Source of the DNA: Gammaproteobacteria bacterium
Lineage (GTDB): Bacteria; Pseudomonadota; Gammaproteobacteria; Chromatiales; Chromatiaceae
DNA length: 64,000 nt
NCBI GenBank assembly: GCA_020445255.1
Contig: JAGRGY010000031.1
Coordinates: 25,782-89,781 of the forward strand
Direction of reading: 5' to 3'
Below the pieces are notes generated by a model, which was given only the letters and a program-made list of their open reading frames with translations, searched no databases and was not told where the DNA came from. The position numbers and the translations under genes were made by a program. Positions 46,221-55,731 of the stretch are shown here, one piece after another; position 1 is the stretch's first letter, and the number at the start of each line of letters is the position of its first letter.

Positions 46221-46235
46221 ATTGCATAATGCGAT
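46221..46235. promoter_or_regulatory. Possible enhancer (activator) site upstream of the soxXAK promoter
   Basis: ATTGCAT-A-ATGCGAT is an inverted repeat matching at six of seven arm positions, about 100 nt upstream of the sigma54 promoter, a typical enhancer distance. Assignment to the adjacent response regulator is inference. Confidence 0.35.
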
Positions 46236-46400
46236 GGTTGCGAGCCGGCAGCGCGCTGGATGGCGGTTACGGACAAGCCGAACAGAGATACCACCGATGA
46301 ATGCGGCACGGCCCGTTGCCGACCGACGGAGGCGCCCCACCGCGCACCACCCGGGCTCGGCCGGGCGTGACTACGGACAAGCGCCGGAACGCCGGCCGGT

Positions 46401-47753
46401 TCAGGAAGTGTGACTCTGCAGCTTGCGCCAGAGCGTCGATTTGTCGATTCCCAATATGCCCGCTGCCTTGGTCCTGTTGCCTTCGCACTGCGCCAGCACG
46501 TGCTGGATGTAGTCCCATTCCATTTCGGCGAGGCTGCGCAATTCACCGTCAGACGACACCTGCAGCGCCGGCGCACTCCGCTCTGGCAGACCTTCCAGTT
46601 GCATGACCGGTTGGTCGGCCAGCACCACGTGACGCTCGACCAGGTTCTTCAGTTCGCGCACGTTGCCGGGCCAGGCATAGTTTTCCAGCTGACGCAGCGA
46701 CGCGGCATCGAAACCCTTCACATCGCGCCGGTACTGCTGGGCGAACATGTCGACGAAGTACTGCAGCAGTTCGGGGATGTCCTCGCGCCGATCGCGCAAC
46801 GGCGGCATCGTTATCGTGACGACATTGAGGCGATGAAAGAGGTCGGCCCGGAACTGGCCTTCGCGCACCATCTCTTCGAGGTCCGCATTGGTCGCGACCA
46901 GGCAACGCACATCGATGTCGATCGGACGCACGCCACCGACGCGCGTGGTCTGGCGCTCCTGGATCACGCGCAGCAGCTTTATCTGCATCGCCTCGGAGAT
47001 GTTGCCGATTTCGTCGAGAAACACCGTGCCGCCGCGCGCCACCTCGAACAGACCGCGCTTCATCGCCGATGCACCTGTGAACGCACCTTTCTCGTGACCG
47101 AACAATTCGGATTCGAGCAGCGTGTCGCTGAGCGCGCCGCAGTCGACGACGACGAACGGGGCGTCCGGGTTGCCGCCGAGGTTATGGATGGCACGCGCCG
47201 CGAGTTCCTTGCCGGTGCCGGACTCGCCGCTGATGATGACGTTGCAACGCACGCCGGCCACGCGTTCGATCAGACTGTAGGTATGCGTCAAGGCCGGCGA
47301 ATTCCCCACCAGGCTGAGCTGTTTCCGCTCAGCCTGCAGCGCGCGCCTGAGGATGCGGTTTTCGCGGTGCAGACGGCTGCGCTCCAACGTCTTGTCCACG
47401 ACCAGCATCAGTTCTTCCATGTCGAACGGTTTCTTCAGGAAGTCGGATGCCCCGTGACGCAGGGCCTCGATCGCGTGTTCGAGCCCGGAGTACGCGGTCA
47501 CGATGACGACCGGCACCTCGGTGTCGAGTTCGCGGATTCGCGCCAGCAGCTCGAGGCCGTCCATACCGGGCATACGCAGGTCAGTGACCACGACGTCGGC
47601 GCCGGACTGCGTGAAATGTGCGAGTGCCTCGATCGGATCGCGAAACGTCTCGCAGCGATACGGCGTGCCGGCGCAGAAGCGCCGCAGCAGTTCGCCCGCC
47701 TTCGGGTCATCGTCGACGAACATCAGGTTGTGACTGGTTTCTTCTCGGGTCAT
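46401..47753 (-). CDS. NtrC-family sigma54-dependent response regulator
   Basis: A 450-residue activator with three domains: receiver (residues 1-120; acidic pocket FVDDDP, phosphoacceptor Asp in VVVTDLRMPGMDG, Lys in FLKKPFD), AAA+ sigma54-interaction domain (about 135-370; Walker A GESGTGKE, the GAFTGA loop in EKGAFTGASAM, GGTVFLDEIG) and Fis-type HTH (GNRTKAAGILGIDKSTLWRK). It must hydrolyse ATP to open sigma54 promoters. Encoded 5 nt after the histidine kinase and directly upstream of soxXAK, whose promoter is sigma54-type, so it is the likely activator. Confidence 0.95.
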   Translation of the reverse strand: MTREETSHNLMFVDDDPKAGELLRRFCAGTPYRCETFRDPIEALAHFTQSGADVVVTDLRMPGMDGLELLARIRELDTEVPVVIVTAYSGLEHAIEALRHGASDFLKKPFDMEELMLVVDKTLERSRLHRENRILRRALQAERKQLSLVGNSPALTHTYSLIERVAGVRCNVIISGESGTGKELAARAIHNLGGNPDAPFVVVDCGALSDTLLESELFGHEKGAFTGASAMKRGLFEVARGGTVFLDEIGNISEAMQIKLLRVIQERQTTRVGGVRPIDIDVRCLVATNADLEEMVREGQFRADLFHRLNVVTITMPPLRDRREDIPELLQYFVDMFAQQYRRDVKGFDAASLRQLENYAWPGNVRELKNLVERHVVLADQPVMQLEGLPERSAPALQVSSDGELRSLAEMEWDYIQHVLAQCEGNRTKAAGILGIDKSTLWRKLQSHTS

Positions 47754-47758
47754 TGCTC

Positions 47759-49693
47759 TCAGGGGGCTGCGGATGCGCCTTCATGCGTCGGCTGCAACGG
47801 TAGCAGGATGCGTGCCACGGTGCCGCCGTCGGGCCCGTTTTCGAGCACGAGCCGGCCCTGGTGTTTCTCGACGATACCCAATGCGATCGACAGCCCCAGG
47901 CCGGTGCCCTCGCCCTCCGGCTTGGTCGTGAAGAACGGATCGAACAGACGATCGAGGATCCCCGCCGGGATCCCGGCGCCCTTGTCCTGGATGGCAATCT
48001 GCACGAACACGGCGCCCATCTCCGTGGATACACGGACCACGCTGCGCGGCGGGGACGCCTGCAGCGCATTGATCAACACGTTGACCACCGCCTGCTGCAG
48101 CAGTCCCTGGTCGCCGTGCAGACGGATGTCGGCGACCTCGGCGAGCTCGAGCGAGATCTCACGCTGTTCGGCCATCCGCATGACCAGTTGCACGCACTCC
48201 TGCAGCCAGTCGGCAAGACTGAATTCGCTCTGCCGGGTCGGCCCCTGGCGAGAAAAATCGAGCAGGCCCTGAATGATGTCGGATGCGCGCTCTGCCTCAC
48301 CACGGATGTTGTTCAGATCGTCGGTCAGCTGCTCCTCGCCTTCGGGCACGGCACGTTGCGCGAGCTTGGTCAGCGAATAGATGTTGGCCAGTGGATTGCG
48401 CAGTTCGTGGGCGATGCCGGCGGCGAGTTGACCGATCGATGTGAGCTTGGCGTTCTGCAACATCGCGCGCTGGGTCTGGGCGCGTTCGCGTTCGAGCTCC
48501 TCGAACGTATCCGCCATGTAGTTGAATGCCTGGTGCGCCTCGCGCAGCTCGGGCGCGCCACTCGGTGCGATCCTGTCCTCGCGTTCACCTTCGGCAAAGC
48601 GGGTCAGACGCTGAGCAAGATCGGAGACCGGCCGCGTCACCTGGTAGGCGGCGAATGTCGCGATCAGCAGGCCAACGCCCAGTGCCAGGATGCCGGCGGC
48701 CCAGACCACGTAGTCCGCGAACCAGAACGGCGTCAGCGACGCCGACGGTTCCAGGCGGTAGGCGAACAGCCATGCGACCAGGCGGTCCGGATACGGCGAG
48801 TATTGGCGGAAATACCAGACCGCTCCCTGGTCGTCCTCGAACTTCTGGCCGATGTTCGACCCACCCTCCTCGAGCAGGCGCGGCTCGACGTCCGCAACCA
48901 CCGGGCGATCGCCAGGCGTCGTGAACGAGGTATGCGGCATGTCGGCATACAGCAGCATGCCGTTGCGATCCGGGTTGTCGGGATTGATCTCGGCGACCAG
49001 CAGCTTGGCCCCGCGCGGCCGCGCGCTGATGTCGAGTGTGCGGTTCAGCGGCTCCAGCGGCGGCCCGATCAACACGTAGCCCACGACGCCGTTGTTGTAC
49101 AACAGCGGGAGCGCCGTGTTCAGCGCCGGATCCGCCGCCTCGAAGCCGGGCGGCGACGTGAGCGATCCGACATCGAACACCCGCAGTCCGGCGACCTCTT
49201 CGCGGAAACTGGGAATCTCGGAACCGTTTTCGATGATCGCGACGTCGCCGAGGTGCTCGAACACCGGCGGTACCGGCTGGCCGTCACGCACCTTCACCAG
49301 GGTGTCCCCGGCGCGGTTCAGGATTCGTACCGTGCCGAGGCTGCGCCGCACGCCTTGGAAGGTTTCGAAGAAGCGGGCTGCGAGATCCAGCTTTTCGGCG
49401 AACTCGATCTCGTCGAGCGGGTCACCCTCGTACATCGCGCCGAGTGATGGCAGCAGGGCCCTCACCGCCGGCACCTGCGACAGGGCGCGGATCAGATCAT
49501 GTTCGATGAACAGACGACGGTCGATCGCGGCAACGGTCCGGTCGAGCGCCACATACATGTCGACATCGACCTCTTTGGCGTAGATTCCCTCGCCGTACTT
49601 GACCGCGGAAGCGATCAGCAGCGCCATCGGCAGGGCGACAGCCAGCGACACCCAGAGGAACACGCGGTATTTGAGGGCGAGCCGGTGCAGCAT
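47759..49693 (-). CDS. Membrane-bound sensor histidine kinase
   Basis: A 644-residue sensor: TM1 (about residues 10-30), a large periplasmic sensor domain (30-335, Cache-like), TM2 (about 340-362), HAMP (365-420), HisKA with His in GIAHELRNPLAN (near 455), and HATPase with NVLINALQAS, DKGAGIP and GTGLGLSIALG. It phosphorylates the response regulator encoded 5 nt later. The periplasmic domain could sense thiosulfate, another sulfur species or an intermediate of periplasmic respiration. The ATG at 49693 gives a normal cytosolic tail before TM1; upstream frame looks unrelated. Confidence 0.94.
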   Translation of the reverse strand: MLHRLALKYRVFLWVSLAVALPMALLIASAVKYGEGIYAKEVDVDMYVALDRTVAAIDRRLFIEHDLIRALSQVPAVRALLPSLGAMYEGDPLDEIEFAEKLDLAARFFETFQGVRRSLGTVRILNRAGDTLVKVRDGQPVPPVFEHLGDVAIIENGSEIPSFREEVAGLRVFDVGSLTSPPGFEAADPALNTALPLLYNNGVVGYVLIGPPLEPLNRTLDISARPRGAKLLVAEINPDNPDRNGMLLYADMPHTSFTTPGDRPVVADVEPRLLEEGGSNIGQKFEDDQGAVWYFRQYSPYPDRLVAWLFAYRLEPSASLTPFWFADYVVWAAGILALGVGLLIATFAAYQVTRPVSDLAQRLTRFAEGEREDRIAPSGAPELREAHQAFNYMADTFEELERERAQTQRAMLQNAKLTSIGQLAAGIAHELRNPLANIYSLTKLAQRAVPEGEEQLTDDLNNIRGEAERASDIIQGLLDFSRQGPTRQSEFSLADWLQECVQLVMRMAEQREISLELAEVADIRLHGDQGLLQQAVVNVLINALQASPPRSVVRVSTEMGAVFVQIAIQDKGAGIPAGILDRLFDPFFTTKPEGEGTGLGLSIALGIVEKHQGRLVLENGPDGGTVARILLPLQPTHEGASAAP

Positions 49694-49985
49694 CGGGCGA
49701 TGGTAGCAGACGGCCGCCGATGCCCGCGGTACGGCCTGTGACGCGCGCCACGGTGGCCCGACAGGTAACCGTGCCTTAGGCACACCGTCCGCTCGCGATA
49801 CAATGCTGGGCCGCCGCTGCCATCCTCGGTTGGTGACCCGTGTACCGCGGACACATGGCATCTCCGGGGGCGCGAGCCGAAGGCCGACGGGGCCAGACGC
49901 GGGTTTCATCGACCTTGCCCACAACCGGCCAAGGCTTGCTATATTGCGCCTCGTGCTGCAGCGCAACATATCCCAGGGGAGCACC

Positions 49986-52900
49986 ATGTCGATCCGACCG
50001 TTCAAGAAACTGCTGGTCGCCAACCGGAGCGAGATCGCAATCCGGATCTTCCGCGCGTCGAACGAGCTGGGCATAAGGACCGTGGCCGTGTTCGCGCACG
50101 AGGACCGGCTGTCGATGCATCGCTTCAAGGCCGACGAGGCCTATCAGCTCAACGCGGACAAGGGCCCGGTCGGCGCGTATCTGGACATCGACGGCATCCT
50201 GGAAATCGCGGTCACCAAGGGCGTCGACGCGATCCATCCCGGCTACGGCTTCCTCTCGGAGAACCCGCACTTCGCCCAGGCCTGCGCCGACAGGGGCATC
50301 GCCTTCATCGGCCCTCGCGCGGAGCTGCTGGCGCAGATGGGCGACAAGACGGCCGCGCGCGAGCTGGCGCAGCGCGCGAACGTCCCGACCCTGCCCGGCA
50401 CCGAGGAGCCGGTCGAGGATCGCGAAGCGGCGATGGCCATCGCCGGCGGGATCGGCTTTCCGCTGATCATCAAGGCCGCGCACGGTGGTGGCGGGCGCGG
50501 CATGCGCGTGGTGCGCGAACCGGACGAACTCGGCCGGCTGCTCGACGAGGCCCGCACCGAGGCCCACAACGCGTTCGGCAACGGCGCGGTGTTTCTGGAG
50601 CGCTTCATCCAGCGCGCCAAGCACATCGAGGTGCAGATCCTCGGTGACAAGCATGGCAACGTCGTGCACCTGCACGAGCGCGACTGCTCGGTGCAGCGAC
50701 GCCATCAGAAGGTGATCGAGATCGCCCCGGCGGTCGATCTGGCGGCCGAAACGAAGACCGCGTTGTGCGACGCCGCGGTGCGCCTGGCGCGCGAGATCGG
50801 CTACGACAACGCTGGCACCGTGGAATTCCTGGTCGACGCCGAAAGCGGCGAATGGTTCTTCATCGAGATGAACCCGCGCATCCAGGTCGAACACACGGTC
50901 AGCGAAGAGGTCACCAACATCGACCTGGTGCGCTCGCAGATCCTGGTCGCTTCGGGGCGTGAACTGCACGGTCCCGACATACGGATCCCGCAGCAGCAGG
51001 ACATCCCCTGCGTCGGCTACGCGGTGCAGTGCCGTATCACCACCGAGGACCCGGAGAATGGTTTCGCGCCGGACATCGGCCGCATCCTCACCTACCGCTC
51101 GCCGGCCGGCTTCGGCATCCGCCTCGACGCCGCGGTCGCGACCAACGGCGCCGTGGTGTCACCCTATTACGACTCACTGCTGGTCAAGGTCACGGTGCGT
51201 TCGCTCGAATGGGAGAACGCGCTGGAACGCATGCAGCGCGCGTTGCACGAATTCCGCATACGCGGCGTCAAGACCAACATCCCGTTCCTCGAGAACGTGA
51301 TCCGGGACGAGACCTTCCGCAGCGGCAGGGCGACCACGCGCCTGATCGACATGACACCCTCGCTGTTCGATTTCAAGGTGCGGCGCGACCGTGCCAGCAA
51401 GCTGCTCAATTACCTCGGCGACGTGATCGTCAACGGCAACCCGCATACCAAGGGCTGGAAACCCGAGGCCGCGTTCGCCGCCGCGCCGGTCCCACACTAC
51501 GACCACCTCGCGGCGATACCGGACGGCACGCGCCAGCGCCTGCAACAACTCGGTCCGAAGGGCTTTGCCGAGTGGGCACTGGCGCAGGAACGTGCGCTGT
51601 TCACCGACACCACGCTGCGCGATGCGCACCAGTCGCTGCTGGCCACGCGAATGCGCACCGATGACATGCTGCGCATCGCCGATGCGATCGCGCACAAGGC
51701 GTCTGGGCTGTTCTCGTTGGAGATGTGGGGCGGCGCGACCTTCGACACCGCGATGCGCTTCCTCAGCGAGGATCCGTGGGAGCGTCTGGCCCGGCTGCGT
51801 GAACGCATCCCCAATATCTGCTTCCAGATGCTGCTGCGCGGCGCCAACGCAGTCGGCTACTCGAACTACCCGGACAATGTCGTCGACACCTTCGTGCGGC
51901 GTGCGGTCGAGAACGGCATGGACATCTTCCGCATCTTCGACAGCCTGAATTACGTCGACAACCTGTTCCCGGCGATGGAGGCCGTGCTGCACGACGGCCG
52001 CGCGGTGTGCGAGGCGGCGATCTGCTACACCGGCAACATCCTCGATCCGAAGCGGCACAAGTACGACCTGAAGTACTACGTCGACATGGCGAAGGTGCTC
52101 GAGGCACGCGGCGCGCATTTCCTTGCGATCAAGGACATGGCCGGTCTGCTGCGCCCGTACGCCGCCGACCTGCTGTTCCGCACGCTCAAGTCGGAGATCG
52201 GCATCCCGATCCACTATCACACCCATGACACGTCGGGTATCAACGCGGCATCGGTGCTGCGCGCGGTCGACGCCGGGGTCGACGTCGTCGACGGCGCGAT
52301 CGCCGGGCTGTCGGGCTCGACATCGCAACCGAACCTGAACTCGATGATCGCGGCCCTGGAGAACACCGCGCGCGATCCGCAGATCGACCGCGTCGTGCTC
52401 GACGAGATGTCGCACTACTGGGAGCACGTGCGCACCTTCTACAAACCGTTCGACACCAGTGCGCCGCACGGCACCGCCGAGGTCTACCTGCACGAACTGC
52501 CCGGCGGCCAGTTCACCAACCTGAAGGAACAGGCCAGCGCGATGGGCCTGGGGCCGCGCTGGCCAGAGGTCGCACGGACTTATGCAGCGGTCAACCAGCT
52601 GTTCGGCGATATCGTCAAGGTCACGCCCAGTTCGAAGGTGGTCGGCGACATGGCGATCTTCCTCGTCACCCGCGGCATCCAGGCGCAGGACGTGTTGAAC
52701 CTGGCGCCCGGGTCGGTGCCATTCCCGGAATCGGTCATCGACATGCTCGCCGGCGGTCTCGGCCAACCCAAGGACGGCTGGCCCAGGGCGCTGCAGAAGA
52801 TCGTGCTCGGCGACCGGGAACCGATCGAGGACCGCCCCGGCCTGCACGCGGAACCGGTCGACTTCCAGCTGCTCAAGTTCAAGCTGGTCGAGTTGCTCGG

Positions 52901-53441
52901 CCGAGATCCCAGCGACGAGGAATTGCTCAGCTTCCTGATGTATCCCCAGGTGTTCCAGGACTTCGACAAGGTGCGCCAGCAGTATGGCGACCTATCCGTG
53001 CTGCCAACCTCCGCATTCTTCTACGGCCTGCAGTGCGAAGAGGAGATCGCGGCCGAGATCGAACCCGGCAAGACGCTGTTCATCAAGCTGCTGCACATCG
53101 GCGCACCGGACAAGCACGGCAAACGGTCGGTGATCTTCGAGCTGAACGGCGACGCCCGCCACGTCGAGATCCAGGACCACAGCCTGGTCGTCGACGTGGT
53201 CACGCGACCGAAGGCCGACCCGGACGATCCGCGCGAGATCGGCGCACCGATCCCGGGCAAGGTCTCCGACGTCGCGGTCGGCGTCGGCCACAAGGTCGCC
53301 AAGGGCGACCCGCTGTTCACGCTTGAGGCGATGAAGATGTTTACGGCGGTCAACGCGCCGATGGCGGGCATCGTCAAGAGCATCGAGGTGGAGGCCGGCG
53401 CCACGGTCGAGGCGAAGGACTTGTTGATGCGGCTCGGCTGA
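49986..53441 (+). CDS. pyc: Pyruvate carboxylase
   Basis: A 1151-residue biotin enzyme forming oxaloacetate from pyruvate and bicarbonate with ATP. Biotin carboxylase domain first (KKLLVANRSEIAIRIFRAS, GGGGRGMRVV, ERDCSVQRRHQK, EMNPRIQVEHTVSEE), then the carboxyltransferase TIM barrel (FTDTTLRDAHQSLLATRMRT, MWGGATFDTAMRFL, the Mn-binding HTHDTSG), then the biotin carrier domain at the C-terminus (TLEAMKMFTAV, biotinyl Lys). AGGGGAG lies before the ATG. An anaplerotic enzyme with bicarbonate as substrate fits an autotroph. It ends 38 nt from the convergent SulP gene. Confidence 0.97.
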   Translation: MSIRPFKKLLVANRSEIAIRIFRASNELGIRTVAVFAHEDRLSMHRFKADEAYQLNADKGPVGAYLDIDGILEIAVTKGVDAIHPGYGFLSENPHFAQACADRGIAFIGPRAELLAQMGDKTAARELAQRANVPTLPGTEEPVEDREAAMAIAGGIGFPLIIKAAHGGGGRGMRVVREPDELGRLLDEARTEAHNAFGNGAVFLERFIQRAKHIEVQILGDKHGNVVHLHERDCSVQRRHQKVIEIAPAVDLAAETKTALCDAAVRLAREIGYDNAGTVEFLVDAESGEWFFIEMNPRIQVEHTVSEEVTNIDLVRSQILVASGRELHGPDIRIPQQQDIPCVGYAVQCRITTEDPENGFAPDIGRILTYRSPAGFGIRLDAAVATNGAVVSPYYDSLLVKVTVRSLEWENALERMQRALHEFRIRGVKTNIPFLENVIRDETFRSGRATTRLIDMTPSLFDFKVRRDRASKLLNYLGDVIVNGNPHTKGWKPEAAFAAAPVPHYDHLAAIPDGTRQRLQQLGPKGFAEWALAQERALFTDTTLRDAHQSLLATRMRTDDMLRIADAIAHKASGLFSLEMWGGATFDTAMRFLSEDPWERLARLRERIPNICFQMLLRGANAVGYSNYPDNVVDTFVRRAVENGMDIFRIFDSLNYVDNLFPAMEAVLHDGRAVCEAAICYTGNILDPKRHKYDLKYYVDMAKVLEARGAHFLAIKDMAGLLRPYAADLLFRTLKSEIGIPIHYHTHDTSGINAASVLRAVDAGVDVVDGAIAGLSGSTSQPNLNSMIAALENTARDPQIDRVVLDEMSHYWEHVRTFYKPFDTSAPHGTAEVYLHELPGGQFTNLKEQASAMGLGPRWPEVARTYAAVNQLFGDIVKVTPSSKVVGDMAIFLVTRGIQAQDVLNLAPGSVPFPESVIDMLAGGLGQPKDGWPRALQKIVLGDREPIEDRPGLHAEPVDFQLLKFKLVELLGRDPSDEELLSFLMYPQVFQDFDKVRQQYGDLSVLPTSAFFYGLQCEEEIAAEIEPGKTLFIKLLHIGAPDKHGKRSVIFELNGDARHVEIQDHSLVVDVVTRPKADPDDPREIGAPIPGKVSDVAVGVGHKVAKGDPLFTLEAMKMFTAVNAPMAGIVKSIEVEAGATVEAKDLLMRLG

Positions 53442-53478
53442 AGACGGCCGATAGTGGCGTTGTCTCCGGCCCGGCAGG

Positions 53479-55608
53479 TCAGCCGGTCGCGTCCACCGTC
53501 ACCTGACCCGGCAGTCGCTCCGTGTCGACTTTGTCCGCACCCGCGGCGAGCAGCGTGCGCAACGCCGTCTCCTTGTCGGAGAAGAAGGCATTGCGGCCCA
53601 GCATCTCCACGATACCGGCGCGTTCGAGCACGCTGCGCACCTGGTGCTTGAGACCACTGAAGACCAGTTGCACGCCGACCCTGCGCAGGCGCTTGGCCAC
53701 CTCGCGGATCTTTTCCTCGCCCGAGGCGTCGATCTCGTTGATCCCGCTGCCGATCACCAGGATCACCTGCGCGTTCGGAAAATCCGCCGTCGCCTCGAGG
53801 ATGATGTCTTCGAAATAGGCGACGTTGATGAACGTCAGCGAGCCATCGAAACGGACCGGCACAACGTGTTCACTGAGGGGTTCGATGCGGTTCGCCTGGA
53901 TGCCACCCAACGTGCCGTCGGGCTTGCGCGAGACGATGTCGGCGCGCGGCTTCATCGTCTTGACCAGGTAGTGCAACACCGTCAGGCCGATGCCGAGCAG
54001 GATGCCGTTGGCGATCGCCGGCGCCATCAGCAGCGTGGCGAAGAAGGTCACGCCGCCGATCACGGCACCGAATCGGTCGATCTTCCACGCCTGCACCAGC
54101 GGTTTGATGCGGATCAGGCTGAACACCGCCATCATCACGATGACGGCGAGCACGGCCTGCGGCAGGTGATAGAGATAGCGCGTGAAGAACAGCAGCACGA
54201 GCACGACCGTCAGAGCGCTCACGATGGCGAACAGGCCGGTCTTCGCCCCCGAGCGCGCGGCGACCGCCGAGCGCGAGAACGAACCGCTGACCGCGTACGA
54301 GCTGAAGAAGCTGCCGGCGATGTTGGCCAGACCCTGGCCGATCAGTTCGCGATTGGTGTCGACACGCTCGCCGGTCGTGGTCGCGATCGCCTTGGAGATC
54401 GAGGTCGCCTCCATGAACCCGATCAGCGCCATGACCAGCGCGGCCGGCAGCAGGGCCAGAACCAGATCCCAGTCCACCTGCGGCACCTTGAGCTGCGGCA
54501 GCCCCGGCGGGATGTCGCCGACGACGTCGCCGCCGGCCGATAACATGGCCTTGCCATCGGCAACCCGGGCGATATGCCAGCGCATCTCATCGGCCGACGC
54601 ATCGGCGGGAAGCGTCTGCCGGGTGTAGAACCGCCGCTCGCCGTCCGGACCGGTGACACCGTACAAGCGGACCGCATGCAGTGCGATCTGCAGGCGGGTG
54701 ATCGCCTGTTTGTGGATCGCGTATTCGTATTCCAGTGCCGGCAATGCCGCGCGGATCGATGCGGCGCGCGTCACGGCATCGATCCCGCCGGCGCCCAGTG
54801 ATCCGGCGCGCTGCTTGATGTCGGCGGTCTCGGTCGTGATCTCGGCGAGGCGCTGCTGGGCGTACTGCAGCTCACTCAGGTTCTCGGCGATCTGGGCATC
54901 GGCGATCTGGTCGATGCGCACCGTCTTCTTCTGATCGAACCCGACGGCGGCACTGATCGCCGTCGCCGCGACAACGGCGATCAGCACCCCGGGCAGCGTG
55001 GGCCGGTAACGCCGCAGACCGGCCATCAGCACCCATGCACCGACCGCGAAAGCGAGCGTCAACAGATGCGCCTGTGGAATCTGCAATACGACCCGCCACA
55101 GGTCGGCGAGGTACGAGTCCGAACGCGGAAACGGAACGCCGATGACCTTGCTGAGCTGCGACAGCCCGATGATCAGCGCCGCGGCGTTCGTGAAACCGAC
55201 GATCACCGGGCTCGACAGCAGGTTGACGATCGCGCCGAGACTCAACGCGCCCAGCGCGAGACGCATGACCCCCACCATCAGGGCCAGCATCACCGAGATT
55301 TCGATGAACCGGTCCGATCCAGGGGCCGCGAATGGGATCACCGCGGCCGCCGACATCAGCGACAGCATCGCGACGGGTCCGGTATGCAACTGGCTCGACG
55401 AGCCCCACAGCGAGGCGATGATGACGGGTACGAACGAGGCGTATAGCCCGTAGAACACCGGCAGTCCGGCGAGCTGTGCATAGGCCATACTCTGCGGCAC
55501 AAGCACCAGCGCCACGGTGATGCCCGCCATCAGGTCGGCGCGGAGGCTCGCGCGCGACATCGGGAACCAACGCAGGAAGGGCAGCACTCGGTGCAGCAGT
55601 GAGTCCAC
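53479..55608 (-). CDS. SulP-family anion permease with STAS domain and unusual insert
   Basis: A 709-residue transporter. Membrane halves (about residues 17-224 and 378-560) show the SulP signatures VLVPQSMAYAQLAGLPVFYGLYASFVP, SLGAIVNLLSSPVIVGFTNA and ELIGQGLANIAGSFFSSYAVSGSFSRSAV. A STAS domain follows (about 578-690; ASGEEKIREVAKRL). A polar insert at about 224-372, absent from most SulP proteins, includes a heptad-like coiled coil (LQYAQQRLAEITTETADIK). SulP members move sulfate or bicarbonate; the operator-like repeats upstream match those of Ci genes, so bicarbonate is plausible, while sulfate is equally possible in a sulfur oxidizer. Start is GTG; no strong ribosome binding site. Confidence 0.9.
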   Translation of the reverse strand: MDSLLHRVLPFLRWFPMSRASLRADLMAGITVALVLVPQSMAYAQLAGLPVFYGLYASFVPVIIASLWGSSSQLHTGPVAMLSLMSAAAVIPFAAPGSDRFIEISVMLALMVGVMRLALGALSLGAIVNLLSSPVIVGFTNAAALIIGLSQLSKVIGVPFPRSDSYLADLWRVVLQIPQAHLLTLAFAVGAWVLMAGLRRYRPTLPGVLIAVVAATAISAAVGFDQKKTVRIDQIADAQIAENLSELQYAQQRLAEITTETADIKQRAGSLGAGGIDAVTRAASIRAALPALEYEYAIHKQAITRLQIALHAVRLYGVTGPDGERRFYTRQTLPADASADEMRWHIARVADGKAMLSAGGDVVGDIPPGLPQLKVPQVDWDLVLALLPAALVMALIGFMEATSISKAIATTTGERVDTNRELIGQGLANIAGSFFSSYAVSGSFSRSAVAARSGAKTGLFAIVSALTVVLVLLFFTRYLYHLPQAVLAVIVMMAVFSLIRIKPLVQAWKIDRFGAVIGGVTFFATLLMAPAIANGILLGIGLTVLHYLVKTMKPRADIVSRKPDGTLGGIQANRIEPLSEHVVPVRFDGSLTFINVAYFEDIILEATADFPNAQVILVIGSGINEIDASGEEKIREVAKRLRRVGVQLVFSGLKHQVRSVLERAGIVEMLGRNAFFSDKETALRTLLAAGADKVDTERLPGQVTVDATG

Positions 55609-55668
55609 GGAAATCGATCTGGGGGAATGCTTCGACGCCCGCAGTCTTGCAGGCGCCGCCCCCGGTTT

Positions 55669-55712
55669 CCAATCGATAGTTCCAAGTTTGACTATCGATA
55701 GATATCTATTGG
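55669..55712. promoter_or_regulatory. Nested inverted repeats upstream of the SulP gene
   Basis: ATCGATAG (55672-55679) and CTATCGAT (55692-55699) are perfect inverted repeats, and flanking CCAAT (55669-55673) and ATTGG (55708-55712) form an outer pair. The site lies 61-104 nt upstream of the SulP GTG and shares the ATCGATA core with sites at 11.4 kb and 29.9 kb. Confidence 0.5.
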
Positions 55713-55731
55713 TTACGCGACGCCCACCGGG

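Larger units (their letters stand above)
46044..46400. other. Control region of soxXAK
   Basis: About 357 nt containing the sigma54 promoter at 46120-46135 and a possible enhancer site at 46221-46235, described separately. It separates soxXAK from its presumed regulator gene. I see no other gene. Confidence 0.6.
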
